Shown: piece after piece, positions 28,164 to 37,086 of the stretch
Layout of the letters: each line of letters opens with the position of its first letter
How positions within the stretch are numbered: the stretch's first letter is position 1
From: Candidatus Obscuribacterales bacterium
GTDB lineage: Bacteria > Cyanobacteriota > Vampirovibrionia > Obscuribacterales > Obscuribacteraceae
Length of the DNA stretch: 64,000 nt
NCBI GenBank assembly: GCA_021732085.1
Contig: JAKFVQ010000007.1
Span: 372,001 to 436,000 of the forward strand
Direction: 5' to 3'
Translations under genes and position numbers: made by a program
The notes under the pieces: model-generated
Databases searched by the model: none
What the model saw: only the letters and a program-made list of their open reading frames with translations
Told to the model about the DNA's origin: nothing

Positions 28164-28874
28164 TTAGATGCCGAATGGTCGAGACTTTCTCGTGTATTCG
28201 TTGAGTGCATCAGCATACTTTGGTGGATTGACAGACTTACTCAATCTGAGATCGCCGTCTAACTCCCAAATTTTTCCGTAGCTTGTGTAGAGCTGGTCTG
28301 ACCGGTTATCGATATCTCTCATCATCCGGTCCAGCTCTTCTCTAGTTCTTGCAGGCGGGCGTGGCCTGATCATGTCTTCATATACGAGAGCAGAATCGTT
28401 GTACCAATCCACGAGGTTGTCGCGCAGCTGTCCTGACTGCGGCATCGCATCGATGGTGGGAAGATTCTTTATTTTTTGCGCCAATATCCTGTAATTCTTT
28501 GCGACTCTCGAAAGCGTGTTGCAAAATAGAGTGACACGCTCTGCTTCATCATTGAAAGGCTTGTTCATGATCATTTGATCTTGCGCACTGGGCCTGTAGT
28601 AGCCAACCAGGGAGTCCATGCCTTCAAACCACTGTTGCGGCGAACTCATTCGCCCCAATCGAGGTCTGGGAGCACTTTCTTCAGGATTAGGCATTGCCGA
28701 CGATGGCACCCGTGGTCCTCGTTGCTGCACTCGTCCATGCTGGGTTGTATTTGTATGAAACACATCCTCACGCGGCGCTTGAGCAAAAGCAGGCGACACC
28801 ATTGATAGTGTCATTGACAATGAAGCCGTGACGACCGCAAATAATCTTCCTGCTGAGTTCTTACCTTGTGCCAT
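28164..28874 (-). CDS. Small exported protein with GRVQQR motif
   Basis: 236 residues from the ATG at 28874; a TTG three codons earlier is possible. Clear signal peptide with a cut after SPAFA. The mature N-terminus carries HGRVQQR (residues 46-52) followed by SSAMPNPEE, very like the motif in the two TonB-C-like proteins at 2.4-4.4 kb. The rest is helical and charged with one Cys (ERVTLFCNTLSRVAKNYR), then two Arg/Pro-rich segments. It is unrelated to TonB C-termini. It lies between the glycine-rich membrane protein and the replication-relaxation-like gene, probably in the same transcript. Function unknown. Confidence 0.65.
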   Translation of the reverse strand: MAQGKNSAGRLFAVVTASLSMTLSMVSPAFAQAPREDVFHTNTTQHGRVQQRGPRVPSSAMPNPEESAPRPRLGRMSSPQQWFEGMDSLVGYYRPSAQDQMIMNKPFNDEAERVTLFCNTLSRVAKNYRILAQKIKNLPTIDAMPQSGQLRDNLVDWYNDSALVYEDMIRPRPPARTREELDRMMRDIDNRSDQLYTSYGKIWELDGDLRLSKSVNPPKYADALNEYTRKSRPFGI

Positions 28875-29092
28875 TAGTTGCAATACCTGTTCTAAACAAC
28901 GTCCTAATGCATTTTGCCTTTCATCTAAACGCTCGGGAGCTGGCTGATGCCATTTAGTTCCTTCGCGTACTTGTCGATGCCTTGCCTGTGCAATTGGCTT
29001 CTCATCGATCTTGCTTGCCTAGTGTCCTTTTTTTGAAGACTTTTGGCTAGCGAGTTTTTCCCATCGGGAAAGTTTTTTTCTTCGTGTTTCTC

Positions 29093-30622
29093 CTATCGGT
29101 TAGGGTTGATAACTGGTTGTTCCGATGGTTCCGGCACCCATCCAACCGGTGGCTTGCGATAACTGCCAACCAGATCTGGTCCCTGGGGATGTCCAATTGC
29201 CGGTCCTGTCGGGCGATACTTCGGTACTGGTGCCTTCTGGTGCGGATCCATTTGATTTGCACTTGGTCTGGGCGCCATCTGCGTTTCACCAGGATCTTCA
29301 GGCGGTGCAAATGATTGCGGTGGATTAACAGGTCCTTGCGTTTGCCGCTGTGCTGCCTGTCCACGCTCCATCTTCTGAACGCCAGTGCTGTTGAAATCGA
29401 ATGTATTCATTTGAACGATTTTCCAGATGGTGTATCCGGCGAGCAAGAGCAAGAGCCCGCCAACCGCGCCGATGACACGATCGACAGCGCCACGATTACC
29501 CATCACTACACCGATTGATGCCATTGACACAAATACTGTGGCAAAGACAACGCCAAGAATGACCAGATAACGGCTGAATGTGCGAACAGTCGGAAGTGGT
29601 CCCTGGAAATCGTATTTATTGTCTTTCTTCTGTGCTTGGAATAGCGTGTCTTGCGTTCCCTGAGCACCAGAGCGTGCTCCACCTTCATTGGTCACGCCCT
29701 GCGAGTTCTGGCGGGTGCCGCCATTGTCATTAATCTTCGGCCCATTGGCTTCAGTGCCATTGTCATTGGTACGTGTGCCACCATTTCCAGCACCACCGTC
29801 CCACTGTTTAGTGCCACCATTTCCAGTGCCATTTTCGTAAAGTTTTTCGCCGCCGCTGCGACCCTTACCAGAGTAGTACCAGGTGCCGCCATTGCCGCTT
29901 CCGCTCTCATAGCTGCGCGTTCCATAACCACCGAGTCCGCCACCATTATCCTGGCGGCGCGTGCCCTGGTTGCCATAGCCACCTTCGTAGGTCATCTGAC
30001 CTGAGGCGCCAGCGCCATTATCCATGGTCCACTGTCCGCCATTGCCGCCGGCGTAATCATAAGTTTGTTGTCCAGAAACACCTTGTCCCCAGTCGTAGGC
30101 GCGTTGCCCTGCGTTGCCGTAACCACCTTCGTAGGTACTCATACCGGCATTACTGGAGCCGTAATCTTGTGTCCAACTTCCGTAGCTGGCGCCCTGACCC
30201 CAGTCATACATACCTTGTTGGTAGCCGCTCTGAGTTGGATAACGTCCAGCACCGGGAACATAACCATATGGATATTTTCCACCCTGGCTGCCGCCAGCTG
30301 GAAAGTGGCTACCGTGCGAGTAGTCGCTATAACCGCCTGGAACGCGTGCCGGTCCGTTCATGTCTCCTGGTGTCACCCCTGGTGCGCAGGAGCCGCTACC
30401 CGGAGTTAACGGAGTGCCGTAAGCAATTTGATTTGGATTTGTGCGAGGAGTGCCGTTGATATACGGATTACGCAAAGTCGACGGCTGGCTTGGCCCATTC
30501 AAGCATTCGGCATAATCAGCAAATACGGCCACAGGGGCAAGTAATGCTACAGCTGATGAAAGCAACATCGCGAAGCCCGATTGCTTCACCCATCTGTCCT
30601 TTCGTGCCTGGCTATCTGTCAT
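29093..30622 (-). CDS. Glycine/tyrosine-rich repeat protein with membrane hairpin
   Basis: 509 residues from the ATG at 30622, preceded by AGAGGAAAG; an in-frame start 20 codons upstream is weaker. Signal peptide (residues 13-34). Residues ~120-330 are low-complexity repeats of 12-14 residues such as GNGGTKQWDGGAGNGG and GNAGQRAYDWGQG, rich in Gly, Tyr, Asn and Gln. Two hydrophobic helices follow (~349-374 and ~377-402) separated by a short basic loop, as in VirB2/TrbC-like pilins. A Pro/Gln-rich tail closes. It may be an extracellular fibre or adhesive subunit, but no homolog is recognised. Confidence 0.7.
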   Translation of the reverse strand: MTDSQARKDRWVKQSGFAMLLSSAVALLAPVAVFADYAECLNGPSQPSTLRNPYINGTPRTNPNQIAYGTPLTPGSGSCAPGVTPGDMNGPARVPGGYSDYSHGSHFPAGGSQGGKYPYGYVPGAGRYPTQSGYQQGMYDWGQGASYGSWTQDYGSSNAGMSTYEGGYGNAGQRAYDWGQGVSGQQTYDYAGGNGGQWTMDNGAGASGQMTYEGGYGNQGTRRQDNGGGLGGYGTRSYESGSGNGGTWYYSGKGRSGGEKLYENGTGNGGTKQWDGGAGNGGTRTNDNGTEANGPKINDNGGTRQNSQGVTNEGGARSGAQGTQDTLFQAQKKDNKYDFQGPLPTVRTFSRYLVILGVVFATVFVSMASIGVVMGNRGAVDRVIGAVGGLLLLLAGYTIWKIVQMNTFDFNSTGVQKMERGQAAQRQTQGPVNPPQSFAPPEDPGETQMAPRPSANQMDPHQKAPVPKYRPTGPAIGHPQGPDLVGSYRKPPVGWVPEPSEQPVINPNR

Positions 30623-30733
30623 GTGCTTTCCTCTGAAAAAAGCTAATAAAGGTTCTGGACCCTTAGTTTCGCGTTTTTTCAAGTACTTGTCTTTGGTAGA
30701 TCTACGCTAATGACAATTAATCTGCGAATTTTT

Positions 30734-33700
30734 TTAGTCCTGAGCGGCAGCCGTCAGGGCATCTTTAGTGGTGCTTTCCGGCTTGCTTTCGCTGTCGTCG
30801 CCCAGAAGCATTTGCGACAGTTGTTCAGAAAGCGAAGTCAGTTCGCTAAAGGACGGAAATTCACTCATAGTCTCAGAGCTGGCACTGTCCTCTTCCGGAT
30901 CAGCCCAGAGGCTATTCTTGATCGCGCGGGCAGCTTCTCTAGCTTGCTCGGCAGTCAATTGTCTGTAAGCGTTGCCGTTTTCGGCGTTGATTATCTGCAT
31001 GGAGCAGGTGCTCGTATCTTCTTGTCCGACTATCTTTTGGACAGCCAGGTCAGATTCAATGCCTGAGCCGATTTCATCAAGAATGTCAGCGGTCTCATCG
31101 TCGATGAAGCTGGAAATTAAGTCATCATCTTCATCGTTGCTGTCGAAGAGTTTGTCCGGACCTGAGGCGGCCTGCGCCGGAGTGTTCCATCCGGTGTTCG
31201 GCTGTCTGGTGCCTGGTGTATTGGCGACAGAGCCGAAAGAAGCGCCGAACGAGATTGTTCGGGCAACGTTGTTCGTGGCCGGTGGCTGCATGGTCGCACC
31301 CGATGTAGCGTTAGCAACAGCGCTATTGGAAGCTTCAAGCTCAGCTTCAAGGAAATCAGCCGGGTCGACGTCATCAATCAGCGGAACTTCCGACATATCG
31401 AACTTGGTCTTGTTGGCGTTGCGACCCATTCCGAGTGAGCATAGAACAGGCTCGGCTGTCGGGCGCACCATCGGTTCGTAGTCGCCGGCTGGAATTTCGA
31501 GCATCTTTCGGCCGTCTTCTTCGAGTTGATCGACATGGCTGACTTGATATTCTTCTTCCAGAGTTTTGGCCCGTACGCCCGGCTTGTTGCCGGAATGCTT
31601 GTCGGCTTTGGAGCAGCCTTTGCTTTCGACAGGCTCTTCGATATCGAGAACCTTGCCGAGTGTGACTTCCAGACCGAGTCCGCGCAGTTCGCAGCAAAGT
31701 CCGTCGAATGCAGCAGTGCGCCCACCTGGAGTCAGCTCCTGACCGGTGACGATGTCTGCATAGACCTGGTGACGTCCTGCGATGTCGTCTGCTTTGACGG
31801 TCATCATTTCGTGGAGAATATTGGCGGCGCCGTAAGCTTGGATTGCCCAAACTTCCATTTCGCCCATGCGCTGTCCACCGTGGTTGGCTTTACCACCAAC
31901 AGGCTGTTGAGTGACTGCGGCGTATGGTCCACCCAATCCGGAGCGTGCGTTCATTTTGTGCAGAACGAGCTGGTTGAGCTTGAGCATGTACTGGCGTCCA
32001 ACGAGCACCGGCAGGTCGAATGGTTCACCTGTTTTGCCGTCAAACAATTGGACTTTGCCATCTTCACCCATCCACTCGTAGCCAGGAAGCTTGCGAACAT
32101 CTGCCAGAGCCTGGGTGACAACTTTGTACGAAGCATCCGGATTGATTGATTCATCAAACTGGTGGATGCGGTAATAGCGATTGAGGATATCGGAGTAAAG
32201 ACCAAGCTGAGCATCAAAGACTTGACCGATGTTCATACGGCTTGGAACGCCCAGTGGGTTCAAGCAAATGTCGACCGGTGTGCCGTCCGGCAAGTAAGGC
32301 ATGTCTTCGTCTGGAACGATGATGGAAACGATACCTTTGTTTCCGTGACGTCCAGCGAGTTTGTCGCCAACTTCAACCGGGCAGAGTCTTGCGATTAGAA
32401 CTTCGATTTCGCAAATGACGCCGGCTTTCAATTCCGGAGTTGTTTCCGGTGTGAAGATGCGCACGTCGATGACGCGTCCACCGGAGCCGTGCGGAACGCG
32501 CAGGCTGGTGTCACCCATCTCTTCTGCTACTTTTCCGAAGATTGCTTGCAGCAATTCTTCCTCTGCGCTCAATGCTTTGGCTTCTTTCGGTGAAAGTTTG
32601 GAGACGAGGATGTCGCCTGGCTCTACATAGGAACCAATCTTGGCAATGCCTCTTTCATCAAGATGCTCGAGGTCGGAAGCGGTGATATTCGGCAGTTCCG
32701 GAGTCAAAATTTCAGGACCGCGCAAGGTCTGGTAGACACCAACCGAATGCTTTTCAATTTCGATATGGGAGAGCTTGTGATCGCGCACTAGACCGCGACG
32801 TACAACGATGGCGTCCTCATAGTTTTGTCCGTTCCAGGAAACAAACGCGACGAGCAAGTTACGTCCAAGTGACAGCTCACCACCTGCAATACCAGGTCCA
32901 TCCGCAATGATTTGACCAGCTTCGACCTTGTCACCGACTTTGACGGATGGACGTTGGTCCAAAACCGTGTTCTGGTTTGTGCGATCGTAGCGGATGAGCG
33001 GATAGTTACGCGATTCGCCGGAAGCTTGCGTTACTTTGATTTCCTTGCCGGTTACTTTGGTGACAGTGCCGGCACGTCGTGCAGCTACCGAGTGACCAGA
33101 GGAGCGGGCAACAACCTTCTCCATACCGGTGCCGACGCGCGGACGCTCCGGCTTGATCAAAGGCAAGGTTTGACGCATCATCCCGCCGCCCATCAGAGCG
33201 CGGCTTGCATCATCATGCTCGAGGAAAGGAATGAGTCCGGATCCTACCGAGATGAAACCTTGCGGCGCAATACCGATGAAGTCAATTTCGTCAGGTGTTA
33301 CGTTGCAGAAGGTCTCGCCACGGCGAGCATAAACCATTGGTCCGAGGATACGGTTGCCGTCTACTTTTGCATCCGGCGGCGCCAGGATGTATTTCTTGTC
33401 GTCAGCCGGTGTGAGATAGACAACTTCATCTGTTGCCATGCCATCGCATACGCGACGGTAAGGCACGGTCATGAAGCCATCTTCGTCGATACGGCAGAAG
33501 GTCGACATGTATGAAACCATACCGCAGTTTTTACCTTCGGGCGATTCGACCAGGCAAACGCGTCCGATTTGGCTCGGATGCACGTCACGCATTTCAGTCG
33601 GTGCGGCATTCGGGTCGATTCCCCCGGGGCCGAACGAAGTGATACGGCGACGATGCGAGAGCTCAGAGAGCGGATTTTGCTGGTCCAAATATTGGACGAG

Positions 33701-34822
33701 CGGATTGCCTGAGAAAAACTTGTTGATTGCATTTGTGAAAGGACGAACATCGAGGAAGTCGTTGGGGCTTCCAACTTCTTCTTCATCTTCGTGCAATTCA
33801 AGGCGGGTGCGGATAGATTTGACCATTTGAGCAAGCGCCGGGCGCACAGCTCTGGTCAGTACATCGCCAACTCCACGCAGGTGTCGGTTTTCCAAACTAT
33901 CGATGAAATCTGTTGTGCCATTGCCGAGCGGCAAGTTGAGCAAATATTCGACAGCAGCAAGAATGTCTTCTTTGCTGAGCTGCATGGACTGGCTGTCGCG
34001 ATCCAATTTCTTGTTGAAACGACGGCGACCGAGTGAGCCCATTGAATAACGACGGCGATCTGTCAGTTCAGCAAGTGCGGTTTGACCGGCACCAGCGCCA
34101 CCTGTGCCATCCGGCTTCCAGGCGCGACCGAGAACAGAGAGTGCTTCAGTTTGGGTGAGCTGTTTGCATTCGATTTGATTCTTGTTGAGCAAAGGCACAA
34201 TGCGTTTCTCGATAGTTGCCCAATCAACGCCCATTGCAAGAAGAACGGTGACGGCAGAAACCCATCCGCGTTTCGGCAATTTGATGCGGCATTTGGCGCG
34301 GCTGGTTCTACCGGTGCCAGTTTCCAAATCCAGTTCAAAGCTTATCGGTGCACCTTGTTCGCCAAGAATGATCGCTTTGTACAGCAAGGAGGAATTCATG
34401 CTGAAGTAAACGCCAGGAGCACGCACGAGCTGTCCAAGAACAACGCGCTCGGAGCCATTGATAACGAAGGTCCCGCGGTCTGTGATAACCGGAACATCAC
34501 CCATGTAAGCTGTCGATTTTCTAACTACGCCAGTTTGTGTGTCGCGCAGGAAAACATCCATGAGCAAACGGCGAGCATGTGTCATGTTTGATTTGCGAGC
34601 ATGCTCTGCACTTGTCGGGTAGCCGGAATCATGGGCATAGTCTTCAAAGCGCCAGTGCGGCTTGCCATCCATGCCGATGAAGGAGATTTCGTAGCGTGAG
34701 CTGTAGTCGCTGCCGATTGGAGAGACGTCCTGGAAGAGTTGCCCGAGAGTTTGCTCGAGGAACTGACGATATGATCGCCTCGGGAATTCAGCCAGGTCAG
34801 GTGGTTGGAAATAGAAACTCAT
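30734..34822 (-). CDS. rpoB: RNA polymerase beta subunit, divergent, without rpoC
   Basis: 1362 residues; the ATG overlaps the TGA of the upstream TPR gene (ATGA). All core parts are visible: DRGTFVINGSERVVLGQL near residue 115, the rifampicin region around 368-400 (QYLDQQNPLSELSHRRR), the catalytic lysine region GDKLAGRHGNKG near 817, and VTQQPVGGKANHGGQRMGEM near 971. The core ends near 1065, followed by ~300 residues of acidic, Ser-rich tail not found in usual beta subunits. Many normally fixed residues differ, for example VESPEGKNCGMV for IETPEGPNIGLI. No rpoC or ribosomal-protein genes are adjacent. It may be a second beta subunit or a relocated sole copy. Confidence 0.93.
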   Translation of the reverse strand: MSFYFQPPDLAEFPRRSYRQFLEQTLGQLFQDVSPIGSDYSSRYEISFIGMDGKPHWRFEDYAHDSGYPTSAEHARKSNMTHARRLLMDVFLRDTQTGVVRKSTAYMGDVPVITDRGTFVINGSERVVLGQLVRAPGVYFSMNSSLLYKAIILGEQGAPISFELDLETGTGRTSRAKCRIKLPKRGWVSAVTVLLAMGVDWATIEKRIVPLLNKNQIECKQLTQTEALSVLGRAWKPDGTGGAGAGQTALAELTDRRRYSMGSLGRRRFNKKLDRDSQSMQLSKEDILAAVEYLLNLPLGNGTTDFIDSLENRHLRGVGDVLTRAVRPALAQMVKSIRTRLELHEDEEEVGSPNDFLDVRPFTNAINKFFSGNPLVQYLDQQNPLSELSHRRRITSFGPGGIDPNAAPTEMRDVHPSQIGRVCLVESPEGKNCGMVSYMSTFCRIDEDGFMTVPYRRVCDGMATDEVVYLTPADDKKYILAPPDAKVDGNRILGPMVYARRGETFCNVTPDEIDFIGIAPQGFISVGSGLIPFLEHDDASRALMGGGMMRQTLPLIKPERPRVGTGMEKVVARSSGHSVAARRAGTVTKVTGKEIKVTQASGESRNYPLIRYDRTNQNTVLDQRPSVKVGDKVEAGQIIADGPGIAGGELSLGRNLLVAFVSWNGQNYEDAIVVRRGLVRDHKLSHIEIEKHSVGVYQTLRGPEILTPELPNITASDLEHLDERGIAKIGSYVEPGDILVSKLSPKEAKALSAEEELLQAIFGKVAEEMGDTSLRVPHGSGGRVIDVRIFTPETTPELKAGVICEIEVLIARLCPVEVGDKLAGRHGNKGIVSIIVPDEDMPYLPDGTPVDICLNPLGVPSRMNIGQVFDAQLGLYSDILNRYYRIHQFDESINPDASYKVVTQALADVRKLPGYEWMGEDGKVQLFDGKTGEPFDLPVLVGRQYMLKLNQLVLHKMNARSGLGGPYAAVTQQPVGGKANHGGQRMGEMEVWAIQAYGAANILHEMMTVKADDIAGRHQVYADIVTGQELTPGGRTAAFDGLCCELRGLGLEVTLGKVLDIEEPVESKGCSKADKHSGNKPGVRAKTLEEEYQVSHVDQLEEDGRKMLEIPAGDYEPMVRPTAEPVLCSLGMGRNANKTKFDMSEVPLIDDVDPADFLEAELEASNSAVANATSGATMQPPATNNVARTISFGASFGSVANTPGTRQPNTGWNTPAQAASGPDKLFDSNDEDDDLISSFIDDETADILDEIGSGIESDLAVQKIVGQEDTSTCSMQIINAENGNAYRQLTAEQAREAARAIKNSLWADPEEDSASSETMSEFPSFSELTSLSEQLSQMLLGDDSESKPESTTKDALTAAAQD

Positions 34823-36882
34823 TTTGCAGCCACCTCTTTTCCGGACGCCGGGCCGCCTTCACCAAAAGCATTTTGCATTGAGCGCTTGTGGATCGCCATT
34901 GCTCTTGCAAGGTCGCCGGCAAATTCTTTGTTGCTTGGACGCAGCGCCGATGCGATGCGGAATTCAGCAATTGCATCAGTGATGTTTCCGCCTGCCAAAA
35001 GATTTACAGCGACGCGGTGATGCACTTCTGCATTTTGCAAGTTGCTGTTGAGCGCTTCGCGCAGAACGGCAACTGCTCCATCATAATTTCTTGCAGTCTC
35101 CAATTCGACAACACGTGCCACCATTTCAGCTGGAATATTCAACTGAGGGGCAGCTCCGACTGCCTTCGGTGCAGCTTGCTGAAGCGGGGCTTGAGCCATG
35201 GGGTTGTGTTGCGGTACGCGTCCGGTTTGACCGAGCGCTGCAAAAGGTGACATTGGGGCTTGAGCCGAAACTGGTTGGCTGACAGCCTGCGCTTGTGCCA
35301 CTGGCTGAGCAGCATTGTCATCATGAGTTCTGAAGCCCATCTGGTGGTTCGACTGCATGCCGCTGCCGCCTTCAAACATGTTCTTTTGCATTGCTGGACT
35401 TGGAGCCATGTGTTGGACAGGAGCTTGTGCGTATTGTTGTTGCTGAGGAACTTGTTGTACATGCTGTGGGTAGCTCAATTGTTGCGGTGCAACACCACCC
35501 ATAGTGCGCTGTACGTTTCCGCGTTGCATTTCTTTCATGCGGTAGGCAGCTTCTTTGTTCTTCTCAGGGTCGATAAGAACACAGGTGAGATAAGCTTGAT
35601 GGGCGCCACGCAAATCGCCGTTGGCTTCAAGGCATTCACCGAGCAAGAACTGGTACTTGGAATTTTTTGGTTCCATCATTGCAGCCTGGCTGATTTCTGC
35701 CAGAGCTTCGCGCTTCAGTCCTTGATTGAAAAGTGTTTCGGCCGCAAGTTTGTGCTTTTCAGCCATTGCATGCTGTCTGGCACGAACGAGCGAGGCACGT
35801 CCTGCACCAAGACCTGGATTTTGTGGCTCGAGAGCTTGCAACTTGTTGTATTCAGATTCAGCGCCATTAAAATCACCAGTTAACTGGAGAGCGCCGGCAA
35901 GACCCAGGTGGTTTTCGGCAAGTAGCGGATTGCTGGCTACCTGATGTCTCCACAATTCGACGAGCTGTTGTCCAGCAAGATGATCTTTTGAATCGAGAAT
36001 GACAGCGGTACGCAAAGCGCTTGCTGCATCGGTCAATACTTTGGGATCACGTGTGCTCAAGAGAGCAATACCCAGCTGTCTTTGTGCCGGTCCATAATCT
36101 TTGTCTTTCGCGATTGCCTGGCGGTACCAGTTAATTGCTGTGGAAATCTGGCCGTAGTGCAAAGCCAGATCGCCCATTTTTGTTGAAGTCTTTGCTGTAT
36201 TTTCCAACTGCAAGGCGGTTTGGTATTCAACCATTGCTGCTTCCCACTCACCGATTGCTGCGAGTTGATCGCCAGCCACGATGCGCTCATCAGCGGAGCT
36301 TGGGTCGCGTCCTTGCTTCTTCATGGTTTCGTTGAGAAGTTTAACTGCCATTCCGTTGTCCGGAGCAGCTGCTAGAGCCTTTCGCAAGAGACCAGCGGCG
36401 GCGTCGAGATCTTTGTGATTGATCCTGTCTTGCGCATAAGCACAACGAGCAGCCGACAGATTGATTCTGTACTGCTTATTTCCAGGCTCCGATTGGCATG
36501 CAGATTCGTGGGCATGGATTGCTTCGGTCCAACGACCTTGCTTTCCGAACATGACACCACGATTGTTTTCTTCCAATGCTTTCTGAACTGCTTTTTGACC
36601 GGCTTGTGCGCGTTCTTTTGTTGCTTGAACGGCACGCTCTGCAGCTTCTTTGCGGGCAGCTTCTTCTTGCTCAGCTTTGGCACGCTCGGCGTCGCGATAG
36701 TCCATGCGTCGCGAATAGCGGCTAACCTCAGGAGCGTGGACATTCGAATTCTCGAAGTCTTTCAGTTCACGCTCGGTTGGCAGCGGTCTTGCATTCAGCT
36801 TCGTCGCGCAGACGGGGTTGAAGGTGCTGGCGCCAACCAGGGATATCAAACAACTTGTAATTATAAAGAAACGGCTTGTCAT
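34819..36882 (-). CDS. Exported TPR protein coupled to rpoB
   Basis: 687 residues from the ATG at 36882 (an upstream in-frame TTG at 36900 is less likely). Signal peptide in residues 1-27. A basic/acidic coiled-coil segment rich in Ala, Glu, Lys follows (ERAKAEQEEAARKEAAERA). About ten TPR-like repeats then run from ~90 to 440, a disordered Gln/Pro/Met-rich linker lies at ~450-580, and a last pair of TPRs at ~590-660. Its stop overlaps the rpoB start by four bases, so the two are translated together. Why a secreted scaffold should be coupled to a polymerase subunit is unknown. Confidence 0.8.
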   Translation of the reverse strand: MTSRFFIITSCLISLVGASTFNPVCATKLNARPLPTERELKDFENSNVHAPEVSRYSRRMDYRDAERAKAEQEEAARKEAAERAVQATKERAQAGQKAVQKALEENNRGVMFGKQGRWTEAIHAHESACQSEPGNKQYRINLSAARCAYAQDRINHKDLDAAAGLLRKALAAAPDNGMAVKLLNETMKKQGRDPSSADERIVAGDQLAAIGEWEAAMVEYQTALQLENTAKTSTKMGDLALHYGQISTAINWYRQAIAKDKDYGPAQRQLGIALLSTRDPKVLTDAASALRTAVILDSKDHLAGQQLVELWRHQVASNPLLAENHLGLAGALQLTGDFNGAESEYNKLQALEPQNPGLGAGRASLVRARQHAMAEKHKLAAETLFNQGLKREALAEISQAAMMEPKNSKYQFLLGECLEANGDLRGAHQAYLTCVLIDPEKNKEAAYRMKEMQRGNVQRTMGGVAPQQLSYPQHVQQVPQQQQYAQAPVQHMAPSPAMQKNMFEGGSGMQSNHQMGFRTHDDNAAQPVAQAQAVSQPVSAQAPMSPFAALGQTGRVPQHNPMAQAPLQQAAPKAVGAAPQLNIPAEMVARVVELETARNYDGAVAVLREALNSNLQNAEVHHRVAVNLLAGGNITDAIAEFRIASALRPSNKEFAGDLARAMAIHKRSMQNAFGEGGPASGKEVAAK

Positions 36883-37001
36883 TACTTGCTCATTGCCCAA
36901 CGGATGAATCGAATCCGGAAGATGAGCTTAGCTTAAGAGATCTACCTGCCGGTGCCTATTGGGGTTTGTCCCATGGCGTTCGTATTTTTCCCACAAGTGA
37001 G

Positions 37002-37086
37002 ATTAAATTGGGATTTGAGGTCCCGCAGCGCGCCAAAAATCTGGAAAAGCATCCGGTTTTTGCACACCTTAAATCTCAAATTTAAT
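37002..37086. repeat. Imperfect 20-base inverted repeat
   Basis: Arms 37002-37021 and 37066-37086 are complementary at about 17 of 20 positions and enclose ~44 bases. The right arm includes the stop codon of the minus-strand gene ending at 37082. There is no T-run on either side, so it is not a normal intrinsic terminator; it may protect the transcript end. Confidence 0.45.

Noticed and set aside
29035..29092. TTTCCC-ATC-GGGAAA stem with T-run as terminator of the glycine-rich gene
   Set aside because: The T-run lies on the plus side only, while the gene is on the minus strand, and the loop of three bases is tight.
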